DNA of 64,000 bases, from contig RQOL01000366.1 of assembly GCA_013076295.1 (NCBI GenBank), positions 1 to 64,000 of the forward strand, in the 5' to 3' direction. The translations under genes and the position numbers were made by a program. A model generated the notes under the pieces. It saw nothing but the letters and a program-made list of their open reading frames with translations, was not told where the DNA came from and did not search any database. Origin of the DNA: Sanderia malayensis (Eukaryota; Cnidaria; Scyphozoa; Semaeostomeae; Pelagiidae). This document shows positions 38,151 to 52,100 of the stretch, one piece after another (position 1 is the stretch's first letter; every line of letters starts with the position of its first letter).

Positions 38151-39839
38151 TACTTCGTTTCAGCTGTAACAACGTGGATTCATGCGCAATTAGTGTTTAG
38201 CATTGTTAATATTAATTAAAAAAAGCAAATGCATGTAAATTTTAGTTAGTTTCAGCTGTAACAACATGGATTCATGTGCAATAAGTGTGCAGTAATGTCA
38301 ATGTCACTGAAAACAAACAAATGCATGTGTAATTTACTTAGTTTCAGCTGCAATCACGTGGATTGATGTGAAATTAGTGTGCAGTAATGTTAAGATAACT
38401 GAAAACAAGTAAATGCATATGTATTTTACTTAGTTTCAACTGTAAAAACGTAGATTCAGGTGCAATTAGTGTGCAGTAATGTTAATCTCACGGAAAACAT
38501 GCAAATGCATGTCGTTCTTAGTTAGTTTCAGCTGTAATAACGTGGATTCATGTGCAATTAGTGTGCAGTGATGTTAATATCACTGCAAAACAAACAAATG
38601 CATGTGTAATTTAGTTAGTTTCAGCTCAAATAAACGTGGAATCATGTGCAAATAGTGTGCAATAATGTTAATATCACTGAAAACAAGCAAATACATGTGT
38701 ATTTTACTTAGCTTCAGCTGTAATAACGTGAAATCATGTGCAATTAGTGTGCAGTAATGTTATTATCACTGAAAACAAGCAAATGATGTGTATTTTACTT
38801 AGTTCCAAATGTGTTAACGTAGATTCATGCGTAAATAGTGTGCAGTAATGTTAAAATCACTGAAAAGAAGCAAATGCATGTGTGCTTTACTTAGTTTCCG
38901 CTGTAATAACGTGGATTCATGTGCAATTAGTGTGCAGTAGTGTTAATTCACTGAAAACAAGCAATGCATGTGTATTTTACTTAGTTTAGCTGTAATAACG
39001 TGGATTCATGTGCAATTAGTGTGCAGTAATGTTAATATCACTGCAAACAAACAAATGCATGTGTATTTTATTAGTTTCAGCTGTAATAACGTGGATTCAT
39101 GTGCAATAGTGTGCAGTAATGTTAATGTCACTGAAAACAACAAATGCATGTGTATTTTACTTAGTTTCAGCTGTAATAACGTGGATTGATGTGCAATTAT
39201 TGTTCAGCAGTGTTAGGATTACTTTAAACAAGTAAATGCATATGTATTTTACCTAGTTCAAGTGTAAAACGTAGATTCATGTACAATTAGTATGCAGTAA
39301 TGTTAAATCACTGAAAACAAGCAAATCCATGTGTATTTTACTTAGCTTGAGCTGTAACAACGTGGATTCATGTGCAATTAGTGTGCAGTAATGTAATATC
39401 ACTGAAAACAAGCAAATGCATGTGTATTATATTTAGTATTAGCTGTATTAACGTGGATTCATGTGCAATAAGTGTGCATAATGTTAATATCACTGCAAAC
39501 AAACAAATGCATGTTTAATTTAATTAGTTTCAGCTGTAATAACGTTGATTCATGTCCAATTAGTGTACAGTAATGTTAATATCACTGAAAACAAGCCAAT
39601 GCATGTGTATTTTACTTAGTTTGAGGTGTAAAACGTGGATTCATGTGCATTACTGTGCAGTAATGTTAATATCCTGAAAACATGCAAATGCATGTGTATT
39701 TACTTACTTTCAACTGTAATAAAGTGGACTCATGTGCCATTAGTGTGCGTAGTGTTAATATCACTGAAAACACGAAAATGCATGTGTAGTTTACTTAGTT
39801 TCAGCTGTAATAACGTGGATTCATGTGCAATTAGTGTGC

Positions 39840-40790
39840 AGTAATGTTAATATCACTGAAACAAGCAAATGCATGTGTATTTATTAGTTTCAGCTGTAAT
39901 AACGTGGATTCATGTGCAATAGTGTGCAGTAATGTTAATATCACTGAAAACAAGCAATGCATGTGTATTTTATTTGTTTAGCTGTAATAACGTGGATTCA
40001 TGTGCAATTAGTGTGCAGTAATGTTAATATCACTGAAAACAAGCAATGCATGTGTTTTATTTGTTTCAGCTGTAATAACGTGGATTCATGTGCAATTAGT
40101 GTGCAGTAATGTTAATATCACTGAAACAAGCAAATGCATGTGTATTTTATTAGTTTCAGCTGTAATAACGTGGATTCATGTGCAATAGTGTGCAGTAATG
40201 TTAATATCACTGAAAACAAGCAAATGCATGTGTATTTTACTTAGTTTCAGCTGTAATAACGTGGATTCATGTGCAATTAGTGTGCAGTATGTTAATATCA
40301 CTGAAACAAGCAAATGCATGTGTATTTATTAGTTTCAGCTGTAATAACGTGATTCATGTGCAATTAGTGTGCAGTAATGTTAATATCACTGAAAACAAGC
40401 AATCATGTGTATTTACTTAGTTTCAGCTGTAATAACGTGGATTCATGTGCAATTAGTGTGCAGTAATGTTAATATCACTGAAAACAAGCAAATGCATGTG
40501 TATTTATTGTTTAGCTGTATACGTGGATTCATGTGCAATAGTGTGCAGTAATGTTAATATCACTAAACAAACAATGCATGTGTATTTATTAGTTTAGCTG
40601 TAATAACGTGGATTCATGTGCAATTAGTGTCAGTAATGTTAATATCACTGAAAACAAATGCATGTGTATTTACTTAGTTCACTGTAATTAACGTGGATTC
40701 ATGTGCAATTAGTGTGCAGTATGTTAAATACTGAAAACAACAAATAGTGTATTTACTTAGTTTAACTGTAAACGTGGATTCATGTGCAAT
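39840..40790 (+). repeat. Uniform, consensus-like monomer run with many short deletions
   Basis: About ten consecutive monomers all read close to the overall consensus (ATCACTGAAAACAAGC type with ATTCATGTGCAAT) and lack the diagnostic variants seen on either side. They differ from one another almost only by loss of 1-3 bases, mostly in homopolymers or short repeats (GAAACAAGC for GAAAACAAGC, TATTTATT for TATTTTATT, CAATAGTG for CAATTAGTG). This is either a local expansion of one monomer or a poorly resolved consensus. Confidence 0.7.
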
Positions 40791-43700
40791 TATGTGTAGT
40801 AATGTTAATATCACTGAAACAAACAAATCCATGTGTATTTAATTAGTTTCAGCTGTAACAACATGGATTCATGTGCAATAGTGTGCAGTAACGTTAATGT
40901 CACTGAAAACAAACAAATGCATGTGTATTTTACTTAGTTTCAGCTGTAATAACGTGGATTGATGTGCAATTATTGTTCAGCAGTGTTAGGATTACTTTAA
41001 ACAAGTAAATGCATATGTATTTTACCTAGTTCCAAGTGTAAAAACGTAGATTCATGTACAATTAGTATGCAGTAATGTTAGAATCACTGAAAACAAGCAA
41101 TCCATGTGTATTTTACTTAGTTTGAACTGTAACAACGTGGATTCATGTGCAATTAGTGTGCAGTAATGATAATATCACTGAAAACAAGCAAATGCATGTG
41201 ATTATATTTAGTATTAGCTGTTTAACGTGGATTCATGTGCAATAGTGTGCAGTAATGTTAATATCACTGCAAAAAACAAATGCATGTTTAATTTAATTAG
41301 TTTCAGCTGTAATAACGTTGATTCATGTCCAATTAGTGTACAGTAATGTTAATATCACTGAAAACAAGCCAATGCATGTGTATTTTACTTAGTTTGAGGT
41401 GTAAAACGTGGATTCATGTGCCATTACTGTGCAGTAATGTTAATATCCCTGAAACATGCAAATGCATGTGTATTTTACTTACTTTCACTGTAATAAGTGG
41501 ACTCATGTGCCATTAGTGTGCAGTAGTGTTAATATCACTGAAACACGCAAATGCATGTGTAGTTTACTTAGTTTCAGCTGTAATAAAGTGGACTCATGTG
41601 CAATTAGTGTGCAGTAATGTTAATATCACTGCAAACAAACAATGCATGTGTAGTTTACTTAGTTTCAGCTGTAATAACGTGGATTCAGGTGCTATCAGTG
41701 TGCAGTATGTTAATATCACTGAAGACAAGCAGATGCATGTGTATTTTTTTGTTTCAGCTGTAACAACGTGGATTCATGTGCAACTAGTGTGCAGCAATGT
41801 TAATATCACTGAAAACAAGCTAATGCATGTGTGTTTTATTTGGTTTGAGCTGTAATAACGTAGATTCATGTGCAATTAGTGTGAAGTAATGTTATTATCA
41901 CTGAAAACAAGCAGATGCATGTCTTTCTTAGTTTGTTTCAGCTATAATAACGTGGATTCATGTGCAATTATGTGCAGTAATGTTAATGTCACCGAAAACA
42001 AACAAATGCATGTGTATTTACTTAGTTTCAGCTGTAATAACGTTGATTGATGTGCAATATTGTTCAGCAGTGTTAGGATACTTTAAACAAGTAAATGCAT
42101 AGTATTTTACCTAGTTCCAAGTGTAAAAACGTAGATTCGTGTACAATTAGTATGCAGTAATGTTAGAATCACTGAAAACAAGCAAATCCATGTGTATTTT
42201 ACTTAGTTTGAGCTGTAACAACGTGGATTCATGTGCAATTTGTGTGCAGTAATGATAATATCAACTGAAAACAAGCAATGCATGTGTATTATACTTAGTA
42301 TTAGCTGTATTAACTGGATTCTGTGCAATAAGTGTGCAGTAATGTTAATATCACTGCAAACAAACAAATGCATGTTTAATTTAATTAGTTTCAGCTGTAA
42401 TAACGTTGATTCATGTCCAATTAGTTACAGTAATGTTAATATCACTGAAACAGCCAATGCATGTGTATTTACTGAGTTTGAGGTGTAAAAAGTGGATTCA
42501 TGCGCCATTACGTGCAGTAATTGTAATATCCTGAAAACATGCAAATGCATGTTATTTTACTTACTTTCAACTGTAATAAAGTGGACTCATGTGCATAGTG
42601 TGCAGTAGTGTTAATATCACTGAAAACACGCCAATGCATTGTTAGTTTACTTAGTTTCAGCTGTAATAGAAAGTGGACTCATGTGGCAATTAGTGTGCAG
42701 TAGTGTTAATATACTGAACACAGCAATGCATGTGTATTTACTTAGTTTCAGCTGTAACAACGTGGATTCATGTGCAACTAGTGTGCAGCAATGTTAATAT
42801 CATGAAAACAAGCTATGCATGTTTATTTTATTGGTTTGAGCTGTAATAACGTAGATTCATGTGCAATTTAGTGTGAAGTAATGTTATTATCACTGAAAAC
42901 AGCAATGCATGTCTTTTCTTAGTTTGTTTCAGCTATAATAACGTGAATTCATAGTGCAATTAGTGTGCAGTATTGCTAATTTCACTGCAAACAAACAAAT
43001 GCATGTGTATTTTACTTCGTTTTAGCTGTAACAACGTGGATTCATGTGCAATTAGGGTTTAACATTGTTAATATTATTAAACAGCACATGCATGTGTATT
43101 TTATTTAATTGCATCTGTAATAACGTGGATTCATGTGCAATTAGCGTGCATAGTTTAATATCACTGAAAACACGCAATGCCTGTCTTTCATACTTAGTTT
43201 AAGCTGTAATAACGTGGATTCATGTGCATTAATGTGTAGTAATGTAATATCACTGCAAACAAACAATCCATGTGTATTTTAATTAGTTTCAGCTGTAACA
43301 ACATGGATTCATGTGCAATAAGTGTGCAGTAATGTTAATGTCACTGAAAACAAACAAATGCATATGTATTTTTACTTAGTTTCAGCTGTAATAACGTGGA
43401 TTGATGTGCAATTATTGTTCAGCAGTGTTAGATTACTTTGAACAAGTAAATGCATATGTATTTTACCTAGTTCCAAGTGTAAAACGTAGATTCATGTGCA
43501 ATTAGTATGCAGTAATGTTAGATCACTGAAACAAGCAAATCATGTGTTTTTTTACTTAGTTTGAGCTGTAACAACGTGATTCATGTGCAATTAGTGGGCA
43601 GTAATGATAATGTCACTGAAAACAAGCAAATGCATGTGTATTATATTTAGTATTAGCTGTATTAACGTGGATTCATGTGCAATAGTGTGCAGTAATGTTA

Positions 43701-46199
43701 ATATCACTGCAAAAACAAATGCATGTTTAATTTAATTAGTTTCAGCTGTAATACGTTGATTCATGTCCAATTAGTGTACAGTATGTTAATATCACTGAAA
43801 ACAAGCCAATGCATGTGTATATTTTGTTTCAGCTGTAAAACGTGGATTCATGTGCAACTAGTGTGCAGCAATGTTAATATCACTGAAACAAGCTATGCAT
43901 GTGTATTTTTTTTGGTTTGAGCTGTAATAACGTAGATCATGTGCAATTAGTGGAAAAAATGTTATATCACTGAAACAAGGAGATGCATGTCTTTCGAGTT
44001 TGTTTCAGCTATATAACGTGGATTCATGTGCAATTAATGTGTAGTAATGTTAATATCACTGGAAAAAAGCAAATCCATGTGTATTTACTTGTTGAGCTGT
44101 AACAACGTGGATTCATGTGCAATAGTGTGCAGTAATATAATATCACTGAAAAAACAAATGCATGTGTATTATATTTAGTATTAGCTGTATTAACTGGATT
44201 CATGTGCAATAGTGGCAGTAATGTTAAGATCACTGCAACAAACAAATGCATCTATTTACTTAGATTCAGCTGTAATAACGTGGATTGATGTGCAATTATT
44301 GTCAGCAGTGTTAAGATTACTTTAAACAAGTAAATGCATATGTATTTTTACCTAGTTCCAAGTGTAAAAACGTAGATTCGGTGCAATTAGTATGCAGTAA
44401 TGTTAGAATCACTGAAAACAAGCAAATCCATGTGTTTTTACTTAGTTTGAGCTGTAACAACGTGGATTCATGTGCAATTAGTGTGCAGTAATGATAATCA
44501 CTGAAACAAGCAAATGCATGTGTATTTATATTTAGTATTAGCTGTATTAACGTGGATTCATGTGCAATAAGTGTGCAGTAATGTTAATATCACTGCAAAC
44601 AAACAAATGCATGTGTATTTTACTTAGATTCAGCTGTAATAACGTGGATTGATGTGCAATTATTGTTCAGCAGTGTTAAGATTACTTTAAACAAGTAAAT
44701 GCATATGTATTTTACCTAGTTCCAAATGTAAAAACGTAGATTCGGGTGCAATTAGTATGCAGTAATGTTAGAATCACTGAAAACAAGCAAATCCATGTGT
44801 ATTTTACTTAGTTTGAGCTGTAACAACGTGGATTCATGTGCAATTAGTGTGCAGTAATGTTAATGTCACCGAAAACAAACAAATGCATGTGTATTTTACT
44901 TCGTTTTAGCTGTAACAACGTGGATTCATGTGCAATTAGGGTTTAACATTGTTCATATTAATTAAAACAAGCACATGCATGTGTATTTTATTTAATTGCA
45001 TCTGTAATAACGTGGATTCATGTGCAATTAGCGTGCAATAGTGTTAATATCACTGAAAACACGCAAATGCCTGTCTTTCATACTTAGTTTAAGCTGTAAT
45101 AACGTGGATTCATGTGCAATTAATGTGTAGTAATGTTAATATCACTGGAAACAAACAAATCCATGTGTATTTTAATTAGTTTCAGCTGTAACAACATGGA
45201 TTCATGTGCAATAAGTGTGCAGTAACGTTAATGTCACTGAAAACAAACAAATGCATGTGTATTTTACTTAGTTTGAGCTGTAACAACGTGGATTCATGTG
45301 CAATTAGTGTGCAGTAATGATAATATCACTGAAAACAAGCAAATGCATGTGTATTATATTTAGTATTAGCTGTATTAACGTGGAATCATGTGCAATAAGT
45401 GTGCAGTAATGTTAATATCACTGCAAACAAACAAATGCATGTTTAATTTAATTAGTTTCAGCTGTAATAACGTTGATTCATGTCCAATTAGTGTACAGTA
45501 ATGTTAATATCACTGAAAACAAGCCAATGCATGTCTTTCTTAGTTTGTTTCAGCTATAATAACGTGGATTCATGTGCAATTAATGTGTAGTAATGATAAT
45601 ATCACTGCAAACAAACAAATCCATGTGTATTTTAATTAGTTTCAGCTGTAACAACATGGATTCATGTGCAATAAGTGTGCAGTAATGTTAATGTCACTGA
45701 AAACAAACAAATGCATGTGTATTTTACTTAGTTTCAGCTGTAATAACGTGGATTGATGTGCAATTATTGTTCAGCAGTGTTAAGATTACTTTAAACAAGT
45801 AAATGCATATGTATTTTACCTAGTTCCAAGTGTAAAAACGTAGATTCATGTGCAATTAGTATGCAGTAATGTTAGAATCACTGAAAACAAGCAAATCCAT
45901 GTGTATTTTACTTAGTTTGAGCTGTAACAACGTGGATTCATGTGCAATTAGTGTGCAGTAATGATAATATCACTGAAAACAAGCAAATGCATGTGTATTA
46001 TATTTAGTATTAGCTGTATTAACGTGGATTCATGTGCAATAAGTGTGCAGTAATGTTAATATCACTGCAAACAAACAAATGCATGTTTAATTTAATTAGT
46101 TTCAGCTGTAATAACGTATTGATGTCCAATTAGTGTACAGTAATGTTAATATCACTGAAAACAAGCCAATGCATGTGTATTTTACTTAGTTTGAGGTGT

Positions 46200-49100
46200 A
46201 ACAACGTGGATTCATGTGCCATTACTGTGCAACAATGTTAATATCCCTGAAAACATGCGAATGTATGTGTATTTTACTTACTTTCAACTGTAATAAAGTG
46301 GACTCATGTGCCATTAGTGTGCAGTAGTGTTAATATCACTGAAAACACGCAAATGCATGTGTAGTTTACTTAGTTTCAGCTGTAATAAAGTGGACTCATG
46401 TGCAATTAGTGTGCAGTAATGTTAATATCACTGCAAACAAACAAATGCATGTGTAGTTTACTTAGTTTCAGCTGTAATAACGTGGATTCAGGTGCTATCA
46501 GTGTGCAGTTATGTTAATATCACTGAAGACAAGCAGATGCATGTGTATTTTTTTTAGTTTCAGCTGTAACAACGTGGGTTCATGTGCAATTAGTGTGCAG
46601 CAATGTTAATATCACTGAAAACAAGCTAATGTATGTGTATTTTATTTGGTTTGAGCTGTAATAACGTAGATTCATGTGCAATTAGTGTGAAGTAATGTTA
46701 TTATCACTGAAAACAAGCATTTGCATGTCTTTCTTAGTTTGTTTCAGCTATAATAATGTGGATTCATGTGCAATTAGTGTGCAGTAATGTTAATGTCACC
46801 GAAAACAAACAAATGCATGTGTATTTTACTTCGTTTTAGCTGTAACAACGTGGATTCATGTGCAATTAGGGTTTAACATTGTTAATATTAATTAAAACAA
46901 GCACATGCATGTGCATTTTATTTAATTGCATCTGTAATAACGTGGATTCATGTGCAATTAGCGTGCAGTAGTGTTAATATCACTGAAAACACGCAAATGC
47001 CTGTCTTTCATACTTAGTTTAAGCTGTAATAACGTGGATTCATGTGCAATTAATGTGTAGTAATGTTAATATCACTGGAAAACAAATCCATGTGTATTTG
47101 AATTAGTTTCAGCTGTAACAACATGGATTCATGTGCAATAAGTGTGCAGTAACTTTAATGTCACTGAAAACAAACAAATGCATGTGTATTTTACTTAGTT
47201 TCAGCTGTAATAACGTTGATTGATGTGCAATTATTGTTCAGCAGTGTTAGGATTACTTTAAACAAGTAAATGCATATGTATTTTACCTAGCTCAAGTGTA
47301 AAAACGTAGATTCATGTACAATTAGTATGCAGTAACGTTAGAATCACTGAAAACAAGCAAATCCATGTGTATTTTACTTAGTTTGAGCTGTAACAACGTG
47401 GATTCATGTGCAATTAGTGTGCAGTAATGATAATATCACTGAAAACAAGCAAATGCATGTGTATTATATTTTATTAGCTGTATTAACGTGGATTCATGTG
47501 CAATAAGTGTGCAGTAATGTTAATATCACTGCAAATAAACAAATGCATGTTTAATTTAATTAGTTTCAGCTGTAATAACGTTGATTCATGTCCAATTAGT
47601 GTACAGTAATGTTAATATCACTGAAAACAAGCCAATGCATGTGTATTTTACTTAGTTTGAGGTGTAAAAACGTGGATTCATGTGCCATTACTGTGCAGTA
47701 ATGTTAATATCCCTGAAAACATGCAAATGCATGTGTATTTTACTTACTTTCAACTGTAATAAAGTGGACCCATGTGCCATTAGTGTGCAGTAGTGTTAAT
47801 ATCACTGAAAACACGCAAATGCATGTGTAGTTTACTTAGTTTCAGCTGTAATAACGTGGATTCATGTGCAATTAGCGTGCAGTAGTGTTAATATCACTGA
47901 AAACACGCAAATGCCTGTCTTTCATACTTAGTTTAAGCTGTAATAACGTGGATTCATGTGCAATTAATGTGTAGTAGTGTTAATATCACTGCAAACAAAC
48001 AAATCCATGTGTATTTTAATTAGTTTCAGCTGTAACAACATGGATTCATGTGCAATAAGTGTGCAGTAATGTTAATGTCACTGAAAACAAACAATGCATG
48101 TGTATTTTACTTAGTTTCAGCTGTAATAACGTGGATTGATGTGCAATTATTGTTCAGCAGTGTTAAGATTACTTTAAACAAGTAAATGCATATGTATTTT
48201 ACCTAGTTCCAAGTGTAAAACGTAGATTCATGTGTATGCAGTAATGTTAGAATCACTGAAAACAAGCAAATCCATGTGTATTTTACTTAGTTTGAGCTGT
48301 AACAACGTGGATTCATGTGCAATTATTGTGCAGTAATGATAATATCACTGAAAACAAGCAAATGCATGTGTATTATATTTAGTATTAGCTGTATTAACGT
48401 GGATTCATGTGCAATAAGTGTGCAGTAATGTTAATATCACTGCAAATAAACAAATGCATGCTTAATTTAATTAGTTTCAGCTGTAATAACGTTGATTCAT
48501 GTCCAATTAGTGTCTACACTAATGTTAATATCACTGAAAACAAGCAAATGATGTGTATTTTACTTAGTTCCAACTGTGTTAACGTAGATTCATGCGTAAA
48601 TAGTGTGCAGTAATGTTAAAATCACTGAAAAGAAGCAAATGCATGTGTGCTTTACTTAGTTTCCGCTGTAATAACGTGGATTCATGTGCAATTAGTGTGT
48701 AGTAATGTTAATGTCACCGAAAGCAAACAAATGCATGTGTATTTTACTTCGTTTTAGCTGTAACAACGTGGATTCGTGTGCAATTAATGTGTAGTAATGT
48801 TAATATCACTGCAAACAAACAAATCCATGTGTATTTTAATTAGTTTCAGCTGTAACAACATGGATCCATGTGCAATAAGTGTGCAGTAAACGTTAATGTC
48901 ACTGAAAACAAACAAATGCATGTGTATTTTACTTAGTTTCAGCTGTAATAACGTGGATTGATGTGCAATTATTGTTCAGCAGTGTTAGGATTACTTTAAA
49001 CAAGTAAATGCATATGTATTTTACCTAGTTCCAAGTGTAAAAACGTAGATTCATGTACAATTAGTATGCAGTAATGTTTAGAATCACTGAAAACAAGCAA

Positions 49101-52100
49101 ATCCATGTGTATTAATACTTAGCTTGAGCTGTAACAACGTGGATTCATGTGCAATTAGTGTGCAGTAATGATAATATCACTGAAAACAAGCAAATGCATG
49201 TGTATTATATTTAGTATTAGCTGTATTAACGTGGATTCATGTGCAATAAGTGTGCAGTAATGTTAATATCACTGCAAACAAACAAATGCATGTTTAATTT
49301 AATTAGTTTCAGCTGTAATAACGTTGATTCATGTCCAATTAGTGTACAGTAATGTTAATATCACTGAAAACAAGCCAATGCATGTGTATTTTACTTAGTT
49401 TGAGGTGTAAAAACGTGGATTCATGTGCCATTACTGTGCAGTAATGTTAATATCCTGAAAACATGCAAATGCATGTGTATTTTACTTACTTTCAACTGTA
49501 ATAAAGTGGACTCATGTGCCATTAGTGTGCGGTAGTGTTAATATCACTGAAAACACGAAAATGCATGTGTAGTTTACTTAGTTTCAGCTGTAATAAAGTG
49601 GACTCATGTGCAATTAGTGTGCAGTAATGTTAATATCACTGCAAACAAACAAATGCATGTGTAGTTTACTTAGTTTCAGCTGTAATAACGTGGATTCAGG
49701 TGCTATCAGTGTGCAGTTATGTTAATATCACTGAAGACAAGCAGATGCATGTGTATTTTTTTTGTTTCAGCTGTAACAACGGATTCATGTGCAACTAGTG
49801 TGCAGCAATGTTAATATCACTGAAAACAAGCTAATGCATGTGTATTATACTTGGTTTGAGCTGTAATAACGTGGATTCATGTGCAATTAGTTGAAGTAAT
49901 GTTATTATCACTGAAAACAAAGCAGATGCATGTCTTTTTAGTTTTTCAGCTATAATAACGTGGATTCATGTGCAATTAATGTGCAGTAATGTTAATGTCA
50001 CGAAAACAAACAAATGCATGTGTATTTTACTTAGTTTCAGCTGTAATAACGTGATTGATGTGCAATTAGTTCAGCAGTGTTAGTTTACTTTAAACAAGTA
50101 AATGCATATGTATTTTACCTAGTTCAAGTGTAAAAACGTAGATTCATGTACAATAGTATGCAGTAATGTTAGAATCATGAAAACAAGCAAATCATGAGTA
50201 TTTTACTTAGTTGAGCTGTAACAACGTGGATTCATGTGCAATTGTGTGCAGTAATGATAATATCACTGAAAACAAGCAAATGCATGTGTATTATATTTAG
50301 TATTAGCTGTAATAACGTTGATTCATGTCCAATTAGTGTACAGTAATGTTAATATCACTGAAAACAAGCCAATGCATGTGTATTTACTTAGTTTGAGGTG
50401 TAAAAACGTGGATTCATGTGCCATTACTGTGCAGTAATGTTAATATCCCTGAAAACATGCAAATGCATGTGTATTTTACTTACTTTCAACTGTAATAAAC
50501 GTGGATTCATGTGCATTAGTGTGCAGTAGTGTTAATATCACTGAAAACACGCAAATGCATGTGTAGTTTACTTAGTTTCAGCTGTAATAAAGTGGACTCA
50601 TGTGCAATTAGTGTGCAGTAATGTTAATATCACTGAAACAAACAAATGCATGTGTAGTTTACTTCGTTTAGCTGTAACAACGTGGATTCGTGTGCAATTA
50701 ATGTGTAGTAATGTTAATATCACTGGAAACAAACAAATCCATGTGTATTTGAATTAGTTTCAGCTGTAACAACATGGATTCATGTGCAATAGTGTGCAGT
50801 AACTTTAATGTCACTGAAAACAAACAAATGCATGTGTATTTTACTTAGTTTCAGCTGTAATAACGTTGATTGATGTGCAATTATTGTTCAGCAGTGTTAG
50901 GATTACTTTAAACAAGTAAATGCATATGTATTTTACCTAGTTCCAAGTGTAAAAACGTAGATTCTTGTACAATTAGTATGCAGTAATGTTAGAATCACTA
51001 AAAACAAGCAAATCCATGTGTATTTTACTTAGTTTGAGCTGTAACAACGTGGATTCATGTGCAATTAGTGTGCAGTAATGATAATATCACTGAAAACAAG
51101 CAAATGCATGTGTATTATATTTAGTATTAGCTGTATTAACGTGGATTCATGTGCAATAAGTGTGCAGTAATGTTAATATCACTGCAAATAAACAAATGCA
51201 TGTTTAATTAATTAGTTTCAGCTGTAATAACGTTGATTCATGTCCAATTAGTGTACAGTAATGTTAATATCACTGAAAACAAGCCAATGCATGTGTATTT
51301 TACTTAGTTTGAGGTGTAAAAACGTGGATTCATGTGCCATTACTGTGCAGTAATGTTAATATCCCTGAAAACATGCAAATGCATGTGTATTTTACTTACT
51401 TTCAACTGTAATAAAGTGGACTCATGTGCATTAGTGTGCAGTAGTGTTAATATCACTGAAAACACGCAAATGCATGTGTAGTTTACTTAGTTTCAGCTGT
51501 AATAACGTGGATTCATGTGCAATTAGCGTGCAGTAGTGTTAATATCACTGAAAACACGCAAATGCCTGTCTTTCATACTTAGTTTAAGCTGTAATAACGT
51601 GGATTCATGTGCAATTAATGTAGTAATGTTAATATCACTGCAAACAAACAAATCCATGTGTATTTTAATTAGTTTCAGCTGTAACAACATGGATTCATGT
51701 GCAATAAGTGTACACTAATGTTAATGTCACTGAAAACAAACAAATGCATGTGTATTTTACTTAGTTTCAGCTGTAATAACGTGGATTGATGTGCAATTAT
51801 TGTTCAGCAGTGTTAAGATTACTTTAAACAAGTAAATGCATATGTATTTTACCTAGTTCAAGTGTAAAAACGTAGATTCATGTGCAATTAGTATGCAGTA
51901 ATGTTAGAATCACTGAAAACAAGCAAATCCATGTGTATTTTACTTAGTTTGAGCTGTAACAACGTGGATTCAAGTGCAATTAGTGTGCAGTAATGATAAT
52001 ATCACTGAAAACAAGCAAATGCATGTGTATTATATTTAGTATTAGCTGTATTAACGTGGATTCATGTGCAATAAGTGTGCAGTAATGTTAATATCACTGC

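Noticed and set aside
41526..41855. Satellite ORFs of 60-109 codons on both strands with recurring Cys-rich peptides (SFSCNNVDSCAISVQ-like)
   Set aside because: They are the 92-bp monomer read in rotating frames (92 leaves remainder 2 when divided by 3), and all three frames are largely stop-free. The ORFs start and stop at random variants, differ between copies through frameshifts, and often depend on deletion-rich sequence.
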